NCBI GenBank assembly: GCA_019638485.1
Contig: JAHBTP010000001.1
Coordinates: 124,001-188,000, forward strand
From: Ferruginibacter sp.
Lineage (GTDB): Bacteria; Bacteroidota; Bacteroidia; Chitinophagales; Chitinophagaceae
Direction of reading: 5' to 3'
DNA: 64,000 bases
Under the pieces are notes generated by a model that was not told where the DNA came from, ran no database searches, and was given only the letters and a program-made list of their open reading frames with translations. Both the position numbers and the translations under genes were made by a program. How positions within the stretch are numbered: the first letter of the stretch is position 1; every line of letters begins with the position of its first letter. Of the stretch, positions 26,222-36,149 are shown one piece after another.

Positions 26222-28831
26222 TTATCTGATGAGGATAACCGAGCCTTTTTGTTTTATTCGCTTATTGAGGTAGGAGTAACCTTCTGCTATCCAAACAAAG
26301 GTGCCCATGGGTTGAGGTTCACCGTTAATTTTGCCATCCCAGCCTGAATTATTTAAATATTTGGTACTATAAACCAACTTTCCCCAGCGGTTATATACTC
26401 TAAAAGTACCCGTGGGTTGCATACCAATAGCGATAGGTTTAAAATTATCATTTACGCCATCTCCATCAGGGGTAAAGGCAGAAGGAATATAAAACCCGGG
26501 TTCCAGATAATAAACTTTTACATGAATGGAGTCCATTGCCTTGCAACCGATATCATTGCTTACGGTTAATGTGTATGTAATATCTTGTTCAGGATTTGCA
26601 ATTGGATTTGCAATTGTTGCATTTGACAACCAAGTAGTGGGGCTCCAATGGTAATACGTACCTCCTGTTCCTGTTAGTTGAAGAGGTTGTGAAATGGCAA
26701 TGGAAGTATCTGTGGGCCCGGCATCTGCAATTAGTTTAATTACATCAACACGAATTGTGTCAAAAACAGGCTTTGGGCATCCTAAGGTATCTCTTACCGA
26801 AAGATAATATACAATATTGCTTTGAGGTTGTACTACATTAACTATTGAAGAATTGATATTATCAAGATAAATAGCAGGCCGCCATTCATAAATACTTCCA
26901 CCTCCCGAACTATGCAATGTTGTGCTTTCTCCAATGCAAATAGATTTGTCGGATATTGGATTTATTTGAGGATAAGGAACTGTACGAATACGAATATGAG
27001 CACTTGCATTACAATTGCCCACAGAACCGGTAACATTTAAATTAACTGTACCTGTTGGATTTACAATAGGATTTTTTATAGTTGCATCATTAAGCAAATT
27101 TGCCGGTGTCCATTCAAAATTTATGGCATTACTTTCTAATGGAATGGTAAAAGAATCTCCCAAGCATATTGTAGTATCGCTCGGTAAGAATAGATTTACC
27201 CGGCTTATTACGTTTATTACAATAGAGTCAGTTGCAGAACAGCCGGCATTATCTGAAAATGTAGCATAATAAGTGGTAGTTACATCCGGACTTACCATGG
27301 GATTTGCTGTGTTAATGTTGCTAATCATATAATTTGGACTCCATACAACATTTCCCGGAGTGGATATAAAACTTTTAATTTGAATAGTGTCAATTGAACA
27401 GATTAACGTATCGTTACTCAATGAAAATGGAGGCTGGTTAACGATATTCATTGAGCGAAAGGCAGTATCAATACAGCCTTTAGAATTAGTTACAATAAGC
27501 CTTACATTATAATTGCCGGCCGTATTATAACTGTAAGAAGGGTGCTGATTTCTGCTGGTATCTGCATTTGTATTATTTACACCAAAATCCCAGTTCCAGC
27601 TATTTACAAAACCATATCTGGTATTGGTGGTGTCATTAAACATAACAGGGGTTCCAATACAGGCTACTGTAGGTTTGTCAAAGCCCGGGAAAAAACCGGG
27701 ATAAACTTTAACCAAAGCAGTTGTGCTGTCTGAACACGGTAGGTTACGATTTACGACAAGTTTGATAGTATAAATTCCTGTATCCGGAAATGTTATTGTT
27801 GGAAATTCATCAGTACTGATATTGCCAAGAGTTGATGGAGAACCAAAATCCCAGTAAAAGGTTTCATTTAATGGCGATGAACTATTGTTAGAAAAAGTAA
27901 TGGTATAGCCATCGCAACTAATATACTCAGGATTTAAAGAAGCACTTGCATAATCACAAGGAGCTACTGTAATAATAAAGTCTTTTTTATTGGTGCCAAT
28001 GTAACCTCCATTTCTAAAAGCATCTACACATACAGTTACCACATATTTTCCGCTCCCAGGAGCTATTCCTGTTACCATTCCGGTTTGCGGATTAATTCTC
28101 ACATTGGGACCTAATGGTGCTATACCACTAAATCCGCCAATATAATTTACCGCACCATAGGGTGGAGCTGCGGGGCTATTAAAACTTGCATCTGCTGCTG
28201 CACCACCATTATAAGCAGAACAAAAGCTATATACTAAAGAGTCAGCATCCGGATCGGTGGCGCTAAAGTCTATTTCAACACTGTTGTAATTACACAGTAA
28301 AGAAATGTTGGTATTAAAGCGCGGGCTATTATCATGTTGTCCTGAAGGAAGAGAAAAACCGCCCGGTATTTGTGTGTAGAATGTTGCACCGGTTTGATTG
28401 GGTACATTTATAATACCATCAATACGGCAACAAGTTTGATAAACAGCAGCATACCCTCTTGAATTAATAGGGAGGTCAACCTCAAAAACATAAATTCCCA
28501 TGGAGTATCTTAGGTTGGGAGGATTAGTAATGCAATTGGGTACTTGAGAAAGTGTTAATGATTGACTATTGCTGAGCTGAACAACTCGATAAGAATTTCC
28601 TACCAAGGAATTATTATCGCTATTATAAAGTCCGATTGAAACAGAGGGCGGCATTGCAGCACATCCTGAACAATTTTCATCTCTAAATAAGCGTAGGGTT
28701 ATTCTATAGCGATTACCTCCATTTGACCCTGCTCCTAAATAGTCATAAAACATTTCCCCACCGGTAATATGGGCGGCTTTTCCTTGAGGTAGCAGAAACA
28801 ATAAGAGTATTAACGTAGCGAGATACTTCAT
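26222..28831 (-). CDS. PKD/Ig-repeat surface protein with T9SS type B sorting domain (tandem paralogue)
   Basis: This 869-residue protein has the same plan as the gene that follows it. A signal peptide precedes HITGGEMFYDYLGAGSNGG. The N-terminal domain has YQTCCRIDG and SATDPDADSLVYSFCSAYNGG. Two PKD domains follow (TFYWDFGSP, SWNWDFG), then only about four Ig-like repeats. The type B sorting domain is PSAFTPDGDGVNDNFKP, FRVYNRWGKLVYS, GWDGKINGEP and GSVILIR. The pair arose by duplication, and the copies differ mainly in repeat number. Likely roles are adhesion or surface display; the ligand is unknown. Confidence 0.92.
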   Translation of the reverse strand: MKYLATLILLLFLLPQGKAAHITGGEMFYDYLGAGSNGGNRYRITLRLFRDENCSGCAAMPPSVSIGLYNSDNNSLVGNSYRVVQLSNSQSLTLSQVPNCITNPPNLRYSMGIYVFEVDLPINSRGYAAVYQTCCRIDGIINVPNQTGATFYTQIPGGFSLPSGQHDNSPRFNTNISLLCNYNSVEIDFSATDPDADSLVYSFCSAYNGGAAADASFNSPAAPPYGAVNYIGGFSGIAPLGPNVRINPQTGMVTGIAPGSGKYVVTVCVDAFRNGGYIGTNKKDFIITVAPCDYASASLNPEYISCDGYTITFSNNSSSPLNETFYWDFGSPSTLGNISTDEFPTITFPDTGIYTIKLVVNRNLPCSDSTTALVKVYPGFFPGFDKPTVACIGTPVMFNDTTNTRYGFVNSWNWDFGVNNTNADTSRNQHPSYSYNTAGNYNVRLIVTNSKGCIDTAFRSMNIVNQPPFSLSNDTLICSIDTIQIKSFISTPGNVVWSPNYMISNINTANPMVSPDVTTTYYATFSDNAGCSATDSIVINVISRVNLFLPSDTTICLGDSFTIPLESNAINFEWTPANLLNDATIKNPIVNPTGTVNLNVTGSVGNCNASAHIRIRTVPYPQINPISDKSICIGESTTLHSSGGGSIYEWRPAIYLDNINSSIVNVVQPQSNIVYYLSVRDTLGCPKPVFDTIRVDVIKLIADAGPTDTSIAISQPLQLTGTGGTYYHWSPTTWLSNATIANPIANPEQDITYTLTVSNDIGCKAMDSIHVKVYYLEPGFYIPSAFTPDGDGVNDNFKPIAIGMQPTGTFRVYNRWGKLVYSTKYLNNSGWDGKINGEPQPMGTFVWIAEGYSYLNKRIKQKGSVILIR

Positions 28832-28889
28832 TCAAGATGACCGGATGAAATTAAGTTGCAATTTACATCTAATAAGGGGGTTGTTAAAA

Positions 28890-29687
28890 CTATTTAACAG
28901 TTGATTCACTAATGAATTTTGATAATACCATTTGTGCTTTTTGTGGTTCTTCACACATTGACATGTGGGCGCTTTCTGAAAAAATAAACACTTCCGAGCG
29001 TGCCGGGATGATCACTTGTTTTAATCCGAGTTCAAAGGGTACAGCCTTATCAAATTTTCCTAATATAAAGCAAACTGTTCCTCCAAAACTGCGTAGTATA
29101 TTAGTGCGCTCTTTTCTCTGTATCATGGCATGATAATATCCTATAAGTGATTTTTTAGAAAATTGCTTACCGGATTCAATGAGTTGTTCGATATCCTTTT
29201 TACTTCTTTCTGCATCTTTAAAAAGCCCGATGATGGTTGTTTTTAAGAACGGCATGGTACCATTTTCTTCAATAAATTGTATAGACTTTTCTCGTGCAGA
29301 AACTTTTTCAGTATCATCTGCAAGGGCGCTGGAATGAAAAAGGCAGAGATGGTTTACCATTTTTGGGAAAAGCTCGGTAAAGGCAAGAGAAGTATAACCA
29401 CCCATGCTGTGGCCAATAAGAATAATTTTTTCAATTTTTTCTGCATCCAATATCCTCTTTACTGATTGTGCAAATTTTTCCAGTGAAGGGTTTTCAATCA
29501 TTGTAGATTGTCCTGTACCCGGCAGTTGTGGCAAAATATAGGTATGCCCGGGAGGTAAGCCCGGTATCATATTATGCCAAATTGTATTATCCTCTCCAAA
29601 CCCATGCAGTAAAACAACAGCAGGGCCTTTGCCTTCAATTAAATAGTCGATATCACCCTCTTGCCAGGTTATTTTTTTCTTTTCCAT
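28890..29687 (-). CDS. Alpha/beta-fold hydrolase
   Basis: The 265-residue protein has the alpha/beta-hydrolase core. The oxyanion motif is VVLLHGFGEDNTIWHNMIP, the nucleophile elbow is LIGHSMGGYTSL, the acid is probably the Asp in LGKFDKAVPFE, and the His is in FSESAHMSMCEEP. A helical lid of about 60 residues follows the elbow. There is no signal peptide. The substrate cannot be inferred; relatives are esterases, lactonases and C-C hydrolases. Its start lies inside the end of the DUF4105 gene (35-base overlap), so the two are translationally coupled. Confidence 0.9.
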   Translation of the reverse strand: MEKKKITWQEGDIDYLIEGKGPAVVLLHGFGEDNTIWHNMIPGLPPGHTYILPQLPGTGQSTMIENPSLEKFAQSVKRILDAEKIEKIILIGHSMGGYTSLAFTELFPKMVNHLCLFHSSALADDTEKVSAREKSIQFIEENGTMPFLKTTIIGLFKDAERSKKDIEQLIESGKQFSKKSLIGYYHAMIQRKERTNILRSFGGTVCFILGKFDKAVPFELGLKQVIIPARSEVFIFSESAHMSMCEEPQKAQMVLSKFISESTVK

Positions 29688-30822
29688 GAAAAAGGTATAA
29701 GGTAGTAGATCTGAATAAAAGAAGTACTACGAGTGGAATTAGTGCTATGTTTAATTGTTGTGGTAATAAAAACCATGTAATCAGAAGTACAGCCAATAAA
29801 ATGGCATAAATACCAAAATAGGATTTTGGCCACTTTTTGTTACTGGGAATAAAAAATGCAACTATGGCATTTGTTGGGAATGCCCACCACAAATTAAAAT
29901 TTTGTTTCGTCATGCTATGGTCTGTTCCAAACCACATGAATAATAAAATAATACCCAGTAATCCGGTAGTGAAGAAAAGTAGGCTATCCAGCCGCTTTAA
30001 CAGGCTAACAAGAAAGGGTGAAGATGTTCGGCTAAGTAGCCCGAATAATACTAATAAAGTAATGAAAAGGACCATTGGTGTTATTGTGGCAGCCTTAGGT
30101 ATAAGCAGTGTATATGCAAGGGTAGCTGATTTTTTTGATACCAATACTGTGTTTTTGCAGCTATCTATGGCTGTCATAAGATTATTGGGTAAAAATTGTT
30201 GTTGTGAAGCAGTCATTATAGCATCGGTAGGCGTGCCAAGTAAAATATCTATACCCAATTTACTCCAGTATTGTTTGCCATTATCCAAATATTCATGAAT
30301 AGCCTCACGGAAACGCATATCCGAACCCATTGCCGGTGGAAGAATAGGACTGGGGTGTTTGTATTGCACAATGAGATCCCTTAGCCTGGTAGTGCAATTG
30401 TCAAAGAAGAAATCGTATTTATAATAGCGATTTTCTTCTCGTGCATTAGTTAATAATGCATTTTGTAAATTTATTTTTTCTGTGCTACTCAGGTTTAGAA
30501 CCTGTTCAGTAATATTTCTTCCTGTATTTTGGTAAAGTGAAACGAAATCGTTGTAGTATTCTAAGCTTAAAAAATAGTCTAACTTTCCTCTTGCAAATTT
30601 GAGGTAGAAATTTTTATCATCGAAATTGAAAGTTCCGTAATTAAAAACAATATCGGTTACAGTGGAGCTATCCACAATACGGATAGCACTATGGCCAAAC
30701 AATGAATACAATTCATCACCGGGAGTGCAAGTAAGCAGGGATATCCGAAGCCTTGATGTATCTTGACAAAGTGCACTAAATGGGAGAGCAATCAGCATCA
30801 AGGCAATGACTAACTTATTCAT
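29653..30822 (-). CDS. DUF4105 membrane protein
   Basis: The 389 residues begin with a signal peptide (ALPFSALCQ). A DUF4105 domain follows: CTPGDELYSLFGHSAIRIVD, FNYGTFNFDD, FARGKLDYFLS and YYKYDFFFDNCTTRLRDLI. The C-terminal third (from about residue 245) contains four to five hydrophobic membrane segments, ending in a positively charged tail KEKNNLARG. The His of FGHSA and the Cys/Asn of DNCTT recall the papain-like NlpC/LRAT layout; that is a comparison, not a demonstrated activity. It sits between guaB and the alpha/beta hydrolase, with 27 bases to guaB. Confidence 0.85.
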   Translation of the reverse strand: MNKLVIALMLIALPFSALCQDTSRLRISLLTCTPGDELYSLFGHSAIRIVDSSTVTDIVFNYGTFNFDDKNFYLKFARGKLDYFLSLEYYNDFVSLYQNTGRNITEQVLNLSSTEKINLQNALLTNAREENRYYKYDFFFDNCTTRLRDLIVQYKHPSPILPPAMGSDMRFREAIHEYLDNGKQYWSKLGIDILLGTPTDAIMTASQQQFLPNNLMTAIDSCKNTVLVSKKSATLAYTLLIPKAATITPMVLFITLLVLFGLLSRTSSPFLVSLLKRLDSLLFFTTGLLGIILLFMWFGTDHSMTKQNFNLWWAFPTNAIVAFFIPSNKKWPKSYFGIYAILLAVLLITWFLLPQQLNIALIPLVVLLLFRSTTLYLFHGKEKNNLARG

Positions 30823-30849
30823 GGTGCAGTATAAAATTCAAAAGAGCGG

Positions 30850-32337
30850 TTAACGGCTATAGTTAGGTGCTTCTTTGGTAATAGCAATGTTATGTGGATG
30901 ACTTTCATGCATACCTGCATTGCTTATCCTTATAAAAGATGCCTTTTGAAGTTGGCTAATGTTTGCAGCACCGCAATAACCCATTCCTGCCTTTAAGCCA
31001 CCCGTAAATTGGTGGGTAACTTCTTTTAATTTTCCTTTAAATGGCACCCTTCCTTCAATTCCTTCGGGAACATATTTTTTTATATCATCCTCCACATCTT
31101 GAAAATAGCGGTCACTGCTTCCTTGTGCCATAGCGCCCAATGAACCCATACCGCGGTATTGTTTAAATTTCCTTCCTTCATAAATAATCGTTTCACCGGG
31201 GCTTTCTTCTGTACCTGCAAATACATTTCCCAGCATTACACAAGATGCGCCGGCAGCAAGAGCTTTTACCATATCACCTGTGTAGCGTATTCCTCCATCA
31301 CTTATAATACCTACATTTCTTCCTTTTAATGCCGCTGCTGCTTTCATTACTGCAGTAATTTGCGGAACGCCTGTGCCTGCCACCACGCGTGTAGTGCAAA
31401 TGGAACCTGGACCTATACCCACTTTTACCGCATCAGCACCTGCATCAGCAAGCGCTTTAGCTCCTTCACCAGTGGCTATGTTTCCGGCAATTACAGCCAC
31501 TTTTTTAAATTGTTTTTTTATTTTCTTTAAGGCATCAATAACACCCTTGGTGTGTCCATGTGCGCTATCCAAACAAATTATATCCACTTCCCAACTAAGG
31601 AGTGCCTCAACACGTTCCATAATATCGGCAGTAATTCCTACGCCGGCACCTACTCGAAGTCGGCCATAATTATCTTTAACTGCCAAGGGATGGCTTTTTA
31701 ATTTTAAAATATCTCCAAAAGTGATGAGCCCTGTAAGTACTCCGTTTTTATCTATTACCGGCAGTTTTTCAACCTTGGTTTTTTTGAAAATTTGTTCTGC
31801 TTTTTTCAAATCAGTTCCTTCGGGTGCAGTAACTAAATTTTCCTTTGTCATGATCTGACCCACCTGTTGTTTTATATTGGTTTCAAAACGGAGGTCGCGG
31901 TTTGTTAAAATACCAACTAATTTTTTTTGACTGTTGATAATAGGGATGCCGCCGATTTTGTTTTCACGCATTATTCTAAGTGCCTCGCCAATGGTAGCTT
32001 CCGGATGAAGCGTTACGGGGTCTAGGATTAAACCATTTTCACTACGTTTTACTTTGCGTACTTGTTCAGCCTGCTGCTGAATGCTCATGTTTTTGTGCAA
32101 GATGCCTAATCCTCCTTCCCGGGCTAATGCAATAGCTAATGCTGCTTCGGTAACGGTGTCCATTGCAGCACTAAGCATGGGGATATTGAGTTTGATGCCG
32201 CTGGTGAGAAAGGTAGATATATCTACTTCGCGGGGTAATATCTCTGAATAATCAGGTTGTAATAAAACATCGTCAAAGGTTAAACCTTCAGGTAGGGCAG
32301 TCGGTTTAGTAGTAGTTGAGGATTTTTTTGTAGCCAT
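30850..32337 (-). CDS. guaB: IMP dehydrogenase
   Basis: The ATG at 32337 (MATKKSSTT) is preferred; the frame extends two codons further to a TTG. The 495-residue enzyme oxidises IMP to XMP with NAD+, the committed step of guanine nucleotide synthesis. Its TIM barrel opens with [14 protein letters not shown]. Two CBS domains are inserted ([19 protein letters not shown] and [20 protein letters not shown]). The catalytic Cys is in [20 protein letters not shown] and the mobile flap in [19 protein letters not shown] promoter box ends three bases before the ATG, implying a transcript with almost no leader. It is 36 bases downstream of dprA. Confidence 0.97.
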   Translation of the reverse strand: MATKKSSTTTKPTALPEGLTFDDVLLQPDYSEILPREVDISTFLTSGIKLNIPMLSAAMDTVTEAALAIALAREGGLGILHKNMSIQQQAEQVRKVKRSENGLILDPVTLHPEATIGEALRIMRENKIGGIPIINSQKKLVGILTNRDLRFETNIKQQVGQIMTKENLVTAPEGTDLKKAEQIFKKTKVEKLPVIDKNGVLTGLITFGDILKLKSHPLAVKDNYGRLRVGAGVGITADIMERVEALLSWEVDIICLDSAHGHTKGVIDALKKIKKQFKKVAVIAGNIATGEGAKALADAGADAVKVGIGPGSICTTRVVAGTGVPQITAVMKAAAALKGRNVGIISDGGIRYTGDMVKALAAGASCVMLGNVFAGTEESPGETIIYEGRKFKQYRGMGSLGAMAQGSSDRYFQDVEDDIKKYVPEGIEGRVPFKGKLKEVTHQFTGGLKAGMGYCGAANISQLQKASFIRISNAGMHESHPHNIAITKEAPNYSR

Positions 32338-32340
32338 GTG

Positions 32341-32348
32341 CAAAGGTA
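32341..32348 (-). promoter_or_regulatory. guaB: TAnnTTTG -7 box immediately before guaB
   Basis: On the minus strand TACCTTTG is an exact match to the Bacteroidota -7 consensus. Only CAC separates it from the guaB ATG. No good TTTG lies at the usual -33 distance. Confidence 0.55.
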
Positions 32349-32373
32349 AGGGGAATGGCTGAAATCCTATTTT

Positions 32374-33471
32374 TTAGGTGATATTCCAGCGGTATATTTT
32401 ACCGGGTAACACTTCTACCATTCCGTTCAGCTCAAGCGTGAGTAATAAGGCGGCTACTTTTCCCGGTGTGAGCCCGGGTGGCCGTAATTGGTCTATATGT
32501 TTTTCTTCTTCCAAGAGGTATTCTCTGATTAATTTTTCATCTTCAGAAAGTGTAACAAATAATTCTTTTTGGATAGTTTTTCTTGACACTTTTTTCTCAT
32601 CCCAATTCATGGCATTAAGAATATCATCTGCATGACAAATTAATTGTGCCTTATTTTGTTTGATGAGTTGATTACAACCTTCACTTTTTGCATCTAAGGT
32701 TCTGCCCGGCAAAGCAAATACATCTCTGTTGTATCCGTTGGCAAGGTCGGCAGAAATCATTGAGCCGCCTTTAATGCCTGTTTCTATTACTAGAATGGCG
32801 TCACACATGCCTGCAATAATCCTGTTTCGTTTAGGAAAATTTTCTCTGTCAGGTATTGAACCGGAAGTAAATTCAGTTAGCAAGCCTCCTTGGCTAAGCA
32901 TTTGATTAGCCAATTTTTTATTTTCATAAGGATATATCCTATCGTGTCCGTGTGCCATTATACCAATGGTTTGCTTGCCTGATTTTAATGCGCAATGGTG
33001 TGCTATGGTGTCTATCCCCATAGCCAGCCCACTTACAATTAATACATTTTCCGGAAGCTGGCTGATGATGTTTTCACATTGTTGCTTACCATAAGTGGTT
33101 GGGCTTCGTGTACCCACTACTGATAGTATTCGTTTTGGTTGTACATCACAGGTTCCTTTATAAAATAATAATATGGGGGCGTCGGCACAATGCAGCAGTC
33201 GAGAAGGGTAGGATTGGTCTGAAATAAATAGTGGATGGATTTCATGCTTTACTATAAACTTTGCTTCTTTTTCGCACCGCGCAAAGTGTTGAAAATGTTT
33301 AATATTTCTTGCTCTTATGCTGCCAATGCCTTCAATTTTTTCGAGTTGTTTAACCGGAGCTTTAAAAATATCTGCTGATGTTTGGAAAGCATTGATAAGG
33401 GTTCGTGCATGAACCGGTCCTACTTGGGGAATTTGAGTTAGCGCAATTTTAAAAATTAAATCTTCATACAT
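32374..33471 (-). CDS. dprA: DNA-processing protein DprA
   Basis: The 365-residue protein has an N-terminal helix-hairpin-helix region (IPQVGPVHARTLINAF and IEGIGSIRARNI). The Rossmann-type DprA core contains VVGTRSPTTYGKQ, VSGLAMGIDTIAHHCALKSG, FPKRNRIIAGM and ETGIKGGSMISADLANGYNRDVFALPG. A C-terminal winged-helix region (LRPPGLTPGKVAALLLTLEL) completes it. DprA protects incoming single-stranded DNA and loads RecA during natural transformation. It lies 21 bases after the OmpA-family gene and ahead of guaB. Confidence 0.96.
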   Translation of the reverse strand: MYEDLIFKIALTQIPQVGPVHARTLINAFQTSADIFKAPVKQLEKIEGIGSIRARNIKHFQHFARCEKEAKFIVKHEIHPLFISDQSYPSRLLHCADAPILLFYKGTCDVQPKRILSVVGTRSPTTYGKQQCENIISQLPENVLIVSGLAMGIDTIAHHCALKSGKQTIGIMAHGHDRIYPYENKKLANQMLSQGGLLTEFTSGSIPDRENFPKRNRIIAGMCDAILVIETGIKGGSMISADLANGYNRDVFALPGRTLDAKSEGCNQLIKQNKAQLICHADDILNAMNWDEKKVSRKTIQKELFVTLSEDEKLIREYLLEEEKHIDQLRPPGLTPGKVAALLLTLELNGMVEVLPGKIYRWNIT

Positions 33472-33492
33472 AAATGCAACAATCTGAAAAAA

Positions 33493-35406
33493 TTAGTTAG
33501 AAAGGATGTAGATTTCAGTCCTTCTGTTCCGTGATTTTCCTTCTTCAGTATTGTTGGTTTCAACAGGTTTTGTTTGTCCAAAACCTACTGTTTGAAGACG
33601 TTTTTTATCTATGCCCTTTTCTATAAGATAATTGGCAACAGCTTGAGCTCTTTCCTTACTTAGGGTAAGATTACTTGTGGGAGTACCTGTATTGTCTGTA
33701 TGACCTTCAATACGAATTTGCATATTGGGGTTCTCATTCATTAATGCGATAAGTAGGTTTAGTTCATATTGTGATGCAGGTTGTAATTCAGCCATCCCTA
33801 TATCAAAAAAGATATTGCGTAAAACAAGGCTGGCACCGGGTTCAATAGGTTGAAGATATATATTTACTTGTGTGGTGGTGTCTGTGTTGGTTTCTTTAGG
33901 GGTAAGATTTTCAGAAAAGAAGAGATAATTTTTTCGTGCCACGTTAAATGCAAATTCTTTACCGATAGGAAGGGTTATTAAAAAATGACCATCTTCATCT
34001 GTTTGTAACCGAAAGGCTACATTTCGTGTATTCAGGTCCGTTAGTACCACACGAGAAGGCAGCCCCTCGTGAGTTTTCTTATCAATTACTTGTCCTCGTA
34101 CCCATCGGGTAGGTGTGGCGCTAACCTCTTCCGGCAATTGAAAAGAATATATATCGAGGGCGCCGTATGAATCAGCTCTATCGCTGGCAAAGTAGGCTGT
34201 ATGGCCATCAGCAGATACAACCATCGAGCCTTCTTCATCAATTGTATTAATAGGGAAACCAAGGTTTAGTGGTGTAAGCCACCCGTCAGTAGTTTTCTTG
34301 GTAACAAATAAATCGCTATTTCCATATCCCGATAATCCGCTGCTAGTGAAATATAAGGTGGTATTATCAGCGTGAATAAACGGGCAACTTTCATCTCCCG
34401 ATGTATTTATTTTTGGTCCAAGATTTAATGGTTTACTCCATCTGCCATCATCTCCTTTACGGCTTACCCAAATGTCTTTCCCGCCTAATCCTCCCGGGGC
34501 ACTACTTGAGAAATACAAGTCGCGCTTATCAGGTGATAAGCACGGGGCAGACTCCCAATGTTCGGTATTAAAAGGTAATAATTCAGGCTCACTCCAAGTG
34601 CCTTTGGGTGTTTTATAAGATAGGTATATATCACAACTTCCGGCACCTTCCGGATAATTACATCCTGTAAAGACTAACCATTCTCCATCCTGAGAAATAT
34701 TTTGAGCACCTTCATTAAACTGAGTGTTCACTTTTCCTGAAAGCATTTTTGCTTTGTTCCATCCACTATCTGTTCGGATGGAAATATAAAAGTCTTCATC
34801 TCTGTTTTCGCGTCGGGTAAACACAATGGTATTGCCATCTATAGTAATTGACGGATAATATTCAGAGGCAGACGTATTGATACTGTTTGGCAAGTGATTA
34901 AATTGAACATGCGTGGAAGCCTTTCGTTCAATAGCAAAAGTATAAGTGCTTTTTCTATAATTGCCTGCTTGTACACTGTATTCATTCAGTGTGGGGTCTT
35001 TTAAAAAATCTTCCACTGCAGAAAGTGCTTTATCGAACTTTCCTATACCGGCTAAGCTTATGGAATAAGGCAGCAAGTATTGGTGGGTATATATTGCATC
35101 AAGCGCAAAGGCTTTCTCATATTTTTCAACGGAGGCACTATAGTTATGTAAATTTGCGTATATGCCTGCCTGTGACAAATAAGCATCTACAAAATTTTTG
35201 TCTTTTTTGATAGCATCGTCAAGCCATTTTAACGCTTCAGCATAATTTCCATCCATTGCTGCTAAATAAGCCTTTTCGTTTAATGCATTTGCTTTTTTAT
35301 TAACCTTATCGGGATTGTACCACTGAGCCGCGGAAGAAAATGAAAGGAATAATGTTGTAACAAAAAATAATAGACACTTATTTATTTGGGCAACGAAGCT
35401 AAACAT
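33493..35406 (-). CDS. TPR / PD40 beta-propeller / OmpA-like protein resembling PorE
   Basis: The 637 residues form a signal peptide, then a TPR region at about 40-140 (AYLAAMDGNYAEALKWLDDA). A WD40-like PD40 propeller follows (DGEWLVFTGCN, SPDKRDLYFSS, ADNTTLYFTS, SADGHTAYFAS). A carboxypeptidase-regulatory-like domain comes next (VRGQVIDKKTHEGLPSRV). The C-terminal OmpA domain has EGHTDNTGTPTSN and LSKERAQAVANYLIEKGI, and binds peptidoglycan. This is the domain order of PorE, which anchors the T9SS ring to the cell wall. Bacteroidota often carry several such proteins, so PorE identity is a reasonable guess only. It heads the run with dprA, guaB, DUF4105 and hydrolase. Confidence 0.88.
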   Translation of the reverse strand: MFSFVAQINKCLLFFVTTLFLSFSSAAQWYNPDKVNKKANALNEKAYLAAMDGNYAEALKWLDDAIKKDKNFVDAYLSQAGIYANLHNYSASVEKYEKAFALDAIYTHQYLLPYSISLAGIGKFDKALSAVEDFLKDPTLNEYSVQAGNYRKSTYTFAIERKASTHVQFNHLPNSINTSASEYYPSITIDGNTIVFTRRENRDEDFYISIRTDSGWNKAKMLSGKVNTQFNEGAQNISQDGEWLVFTGCNYPEGAGSCDIYLSYKTPKGTWSEPELLPFNTEHWESAPCLSPDKRDLYFSSSAPGGLGGKDIWVSRKGDDGRWSKPLNLGPKINTSGDESCPFIHADNTTLYFTSSGLSGYGNSDLFVTKKTTDGWLTPLNLGFPINTIDEEGSMVVSADGHTAYFASDRADSYGALDIYSFQLPEEVSATPTRWVRGQVIDKKTHEGLPSRVVLTDLNTRNVAFRLQTDEDGHFLITLPIGKEFAFNVARKNYLFFSENLTPKETNTDTTTQVNIYLQPIEPGASLVLRNIFFDIGMAELQPASQYELNLLIALMNENPNMQIRIEGHTDNTGTPTSNLTLSKERAQAVANYLIEKGIDKKRLQTVGFGQTKPVETNNTEEGKSRNRRTEIYILSN

Positions 35407-35531
35407 ATATAAAAATTAATCTTTTCTGTGTTGGGTAATAGCCGGGATTTTAAAACGTGATTTCGTGAATGAAGATAGTGCGAATTAATAATCTATAGAC
35501 AAAACCTAACCTTAATTAACCCTATATTGGC

Positions 35532-36149
35532 TTAAGGAACGTTAATGTATTTGTGGGTTTGTAGAGATAGGTTCCACTTGGGGTCTTTTTTAATGTAATC
35601 CACAATGATTGGAGTTATCGTATCTCGCTTACTCCATTCCGGTTGAAAAAAAAGTAGGCATTGAGGATTTGTTTTATTTATGAAAGTTTGTCCCCATGCC
35701 AGGTCACTTTTATGATAAACGACTACTTTTAATTCGTTAGCAGCTTTTAAGACTTGTGGGAGTGGTGCTTTAAATTTTTTTGGAGAAAGGCATATCCAGT
35801 CCCAGAAACCGCTAAGTGGTGAGGAGCCTGATGTTTCGAGATGTGTTTTAATACCCGCCTTTTGTAATGCAGTAGTAAGATTATTTAAGTTTTGTAGAAG
35901 GGGTTCTCCGCCGGTTATTACGGCAATTGGGGCTTTACTTTTCTTAGTTTCTTCAACCAATTCTTTTATGGTTTTTCTTGGATGTAAATCTTCATCCCAA
36001 CTTTCTTTTACATCACACCACACACAACCTACATCACATCCTGCAAGGCGAATAAAATAAGCTGCTTTGCCTGTATGGAACCCCTCTCCCTGGATGGTGT
36101 AAAAGCTTTCCATCACTGAAAGGGTGTTATTTTCCGGTTTTGTTTTCAC
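35532..36149 (-). CDS. queE: 7-carboxy-7-deazaguanine synthase
   Basis: The 205-residue radical SAM enzyme converts 6-carboxytetrahydropterin to 7-carboxy-7-deazaguanine in queuosine synthesis. The family opening SFYTIQGEGFHTGKAAYFIR is followed by the QueE-type cluster motif CDVGCVWCD (C-x3-C-x2-C) and by the SAM-binding VITGGEPLLQ. LETSGSSPL is also conserved. Its start overlaps the folD stop by four bases, so the two are coupled. QueC, QueD and QueF are not in the window. Confidence 0.94.
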   Translation of the reverse strand: MKTKPENNTLSVMESFYTIQGEGFHTGKAAYFIRLAGCDVGCVWCDVKESWDEDLHPRKTIKELVEETKKSKAPIAVITGGEPLLQNLNNLTTALQKAGIKTHLETSGSSPLSGFWDWICLSPKKFKAPLPQVLKAANELKVVVYHKSDLAWGQTFINKTNPQCLLFFQPEWSKRDTITPIIVDYIKKDPKWNLSLQTHKYINVP

